Below, in pieces: positions 5,716 through 6,318 of a stretch of 6,318 nt of DNA. The notes under the pieces were generated by a model that did not search any database, was not told the DNA's origin, and was given only the letters and a program-made list of their open reading frames with translations. The stretch lies in assembly GCA_036794995.1 (NCBI GenBank), contig DAIRFP010000277.1, forward strand, positions 1 through 6,318, read 5' to 3'. The position numbers were made by a program, and so were the translations under genes. The stretch's first letter is position 1. Each line of letters begins with the position of its first letter. This DNA is from DAIRFP01 sp036794995 (lineage in GTDB: Bacteria; Desulfobacterota; Binatia; UBA9968).

Positions 5716-6318
5716 TCACTTAATCACCTTATCCGCCCGGTACAGTAAGGACTGCGGGATCGTCAGGCCGATCTGCTTAGCCGTCTTGAGATTGATCACC
5801 AGCTCGAACTTCGTCGGCTGCTCCACCGGCAGATCGGCGGGCTTGGCACCTTTCAGGATTCTGTCCACGTAATATGCGACGCGCCGGTAGCTGGCCGCTG
5901 CGTCCGCCCCGTAGGACATGAGCCCACCGGCCTCTACAGATTCTCTTCTGCTGTACACCGACGGTAACCGGCTCTTTAACGCCCAGCCTGCGATCCGTTT
6001 TCCGTTAGCATTCATCAGCGGGCCCGAGGTCACGTAGAGTCCATCCGGGCGCTGCTTGCTCAGTGCGAATACCTTCTCGAAACCGTCCGCATCTCGCACC
6101 TCCCAAGACCGAACAGTCAACCCCAGCGCGCGTGCCGCGGCTGGGAGAACCTCTTTCAGCTCGCGTACACCGCCTGGAGTGACCGGATCGTAGAGAACCG
6201 CGATACGGGCAACTTTGGGAACGGCTTCTTTGAGCAGCTCCAGCCGCTTCCCACCTAGTTCTATGGAAAGGTTTGTAATGCCGGTGACGTTGCCGCCGGG
6301 ACGGGCAAGGCTTTCAAC
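5716..6318 (-). CDS. ABC-type substrate-binding protein (PF04392-like), C-terminal 200 residues (5' end outside window)
   Basis: C-terminal part of a periplasmic binding protein of the ABC_sub_bind family (the group that includes TrpX-like proteins), with a LivJ-like two-lobe fold. The frame is open from the window edge at 6318 to TGA at 5716-5718. It begins with VESLARPGGNVTGIT, a hallmark of the family in the middle of the protein, and ends with PVEQPTKFELVINLKTAKQIG then LTIPQSLLYRADKVIK, the characteristic C-terminal signature. Other fitting stretches are RIAVLYDP and GGLMSYGAD, the latter in the second lobe. Family members are usually about 320-340 residues, so the signal peptide and roughly the first 130 residues are missing here. 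The TTG at 6120 is an internal leucine codon. No ABC permease or ATPase gene is visible in the window. The ligand is unknown; orphan copies of this family are numerous in many environmental bacteria. Confidence 0.92.
   Translation of the reverse strand, partial: VESLARPGGNVTGITNLSIELGGKRLELLKEAVPKVARIAVLYDPVTPGGVRELKEVLPAAARALGLTVRSWEVRDADGFEKVFALSKQRPDGLYVTSGPLMNANGKRIAGWALKSRLPSVYSRRESVEAGGLMSYGADAAASYRRVAYYVDRILKGAKPADLPVEQPTKFELVINLKTAKQIGLTIPQSLLYRADKVIK

Noticed and set aside
5573..5872. Plus-strand open frame over the spacer and the binding-protein gene
   Set aside because: It runs through the palindrome and antisense to a clear PF04392-type coding sequence, without family features.

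Overview
The window is a dense, moderately GC-rich bacterial chromosomal segment with seven genes, two of them cut by the window edges. The ileS-lspA pair, the PF04392-type binding protein, the TAXI-TRAP transporter and the short free-standing Smr protein suggest a Gram-negative bacterium. This mix is common in environmental lineages of the former Deltaproteobacteria and relatives (for example Binatota, Rokubacteria or NC10-like groups). There is no rRNA or marker gene here, so the lineage is a guess.

Plus strand (1-1035): the 3' end of isoleucyl-tRNA synthetase (ileS) overlaps by 4 bases the start of lspA, the lipoprotein signal peptidase. Minus strand (6318 down to 1032), in transcription order: the C-terminal part of an ABC-type substrate-binding protein; a 152-bp spacer holding a perfect 28-bp palindrome; a dihydrolipoamide acyltransferase (E2 of a 2-oxoacid dehydrogenase complex); a TAXI-family TRAP solute-binding protein; a fused TRAP permease; and a 98-residue Smr-domain protein. 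The gaps from E2 to Smr are 15, 9 and 20 bases, so these four genes look like one operon. The transporter would bring an organic anion across the inner membrane, possibly a 2-oxoacid or related carboxylate that feeds the E2 complex; that link is inferred from position only. The plus and minus blocks meet tail to tail at a shared CTAG, which supplies the stop codon of both lspA and the Smr gene.

The most unusual feature is a block of about 150 bp of palindromic, intergenic-type repeats (5148-5297) inside the E2 coding sequence. It is read in frame and falls exactly in the linker between the lipoyl domain and the E3-binding domain. Three copies of the repeat core are spaced by multiples of three, so each is translated as a similar PLPxGEG-like peptide. 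I see no evidence of a wholly new multi-gene system. The exonised repeat, the E2 gene without E1/E3 beside a TRAP transporter, and the single-stop, same-frame junction between binding protein and permease are the points worth a second look.
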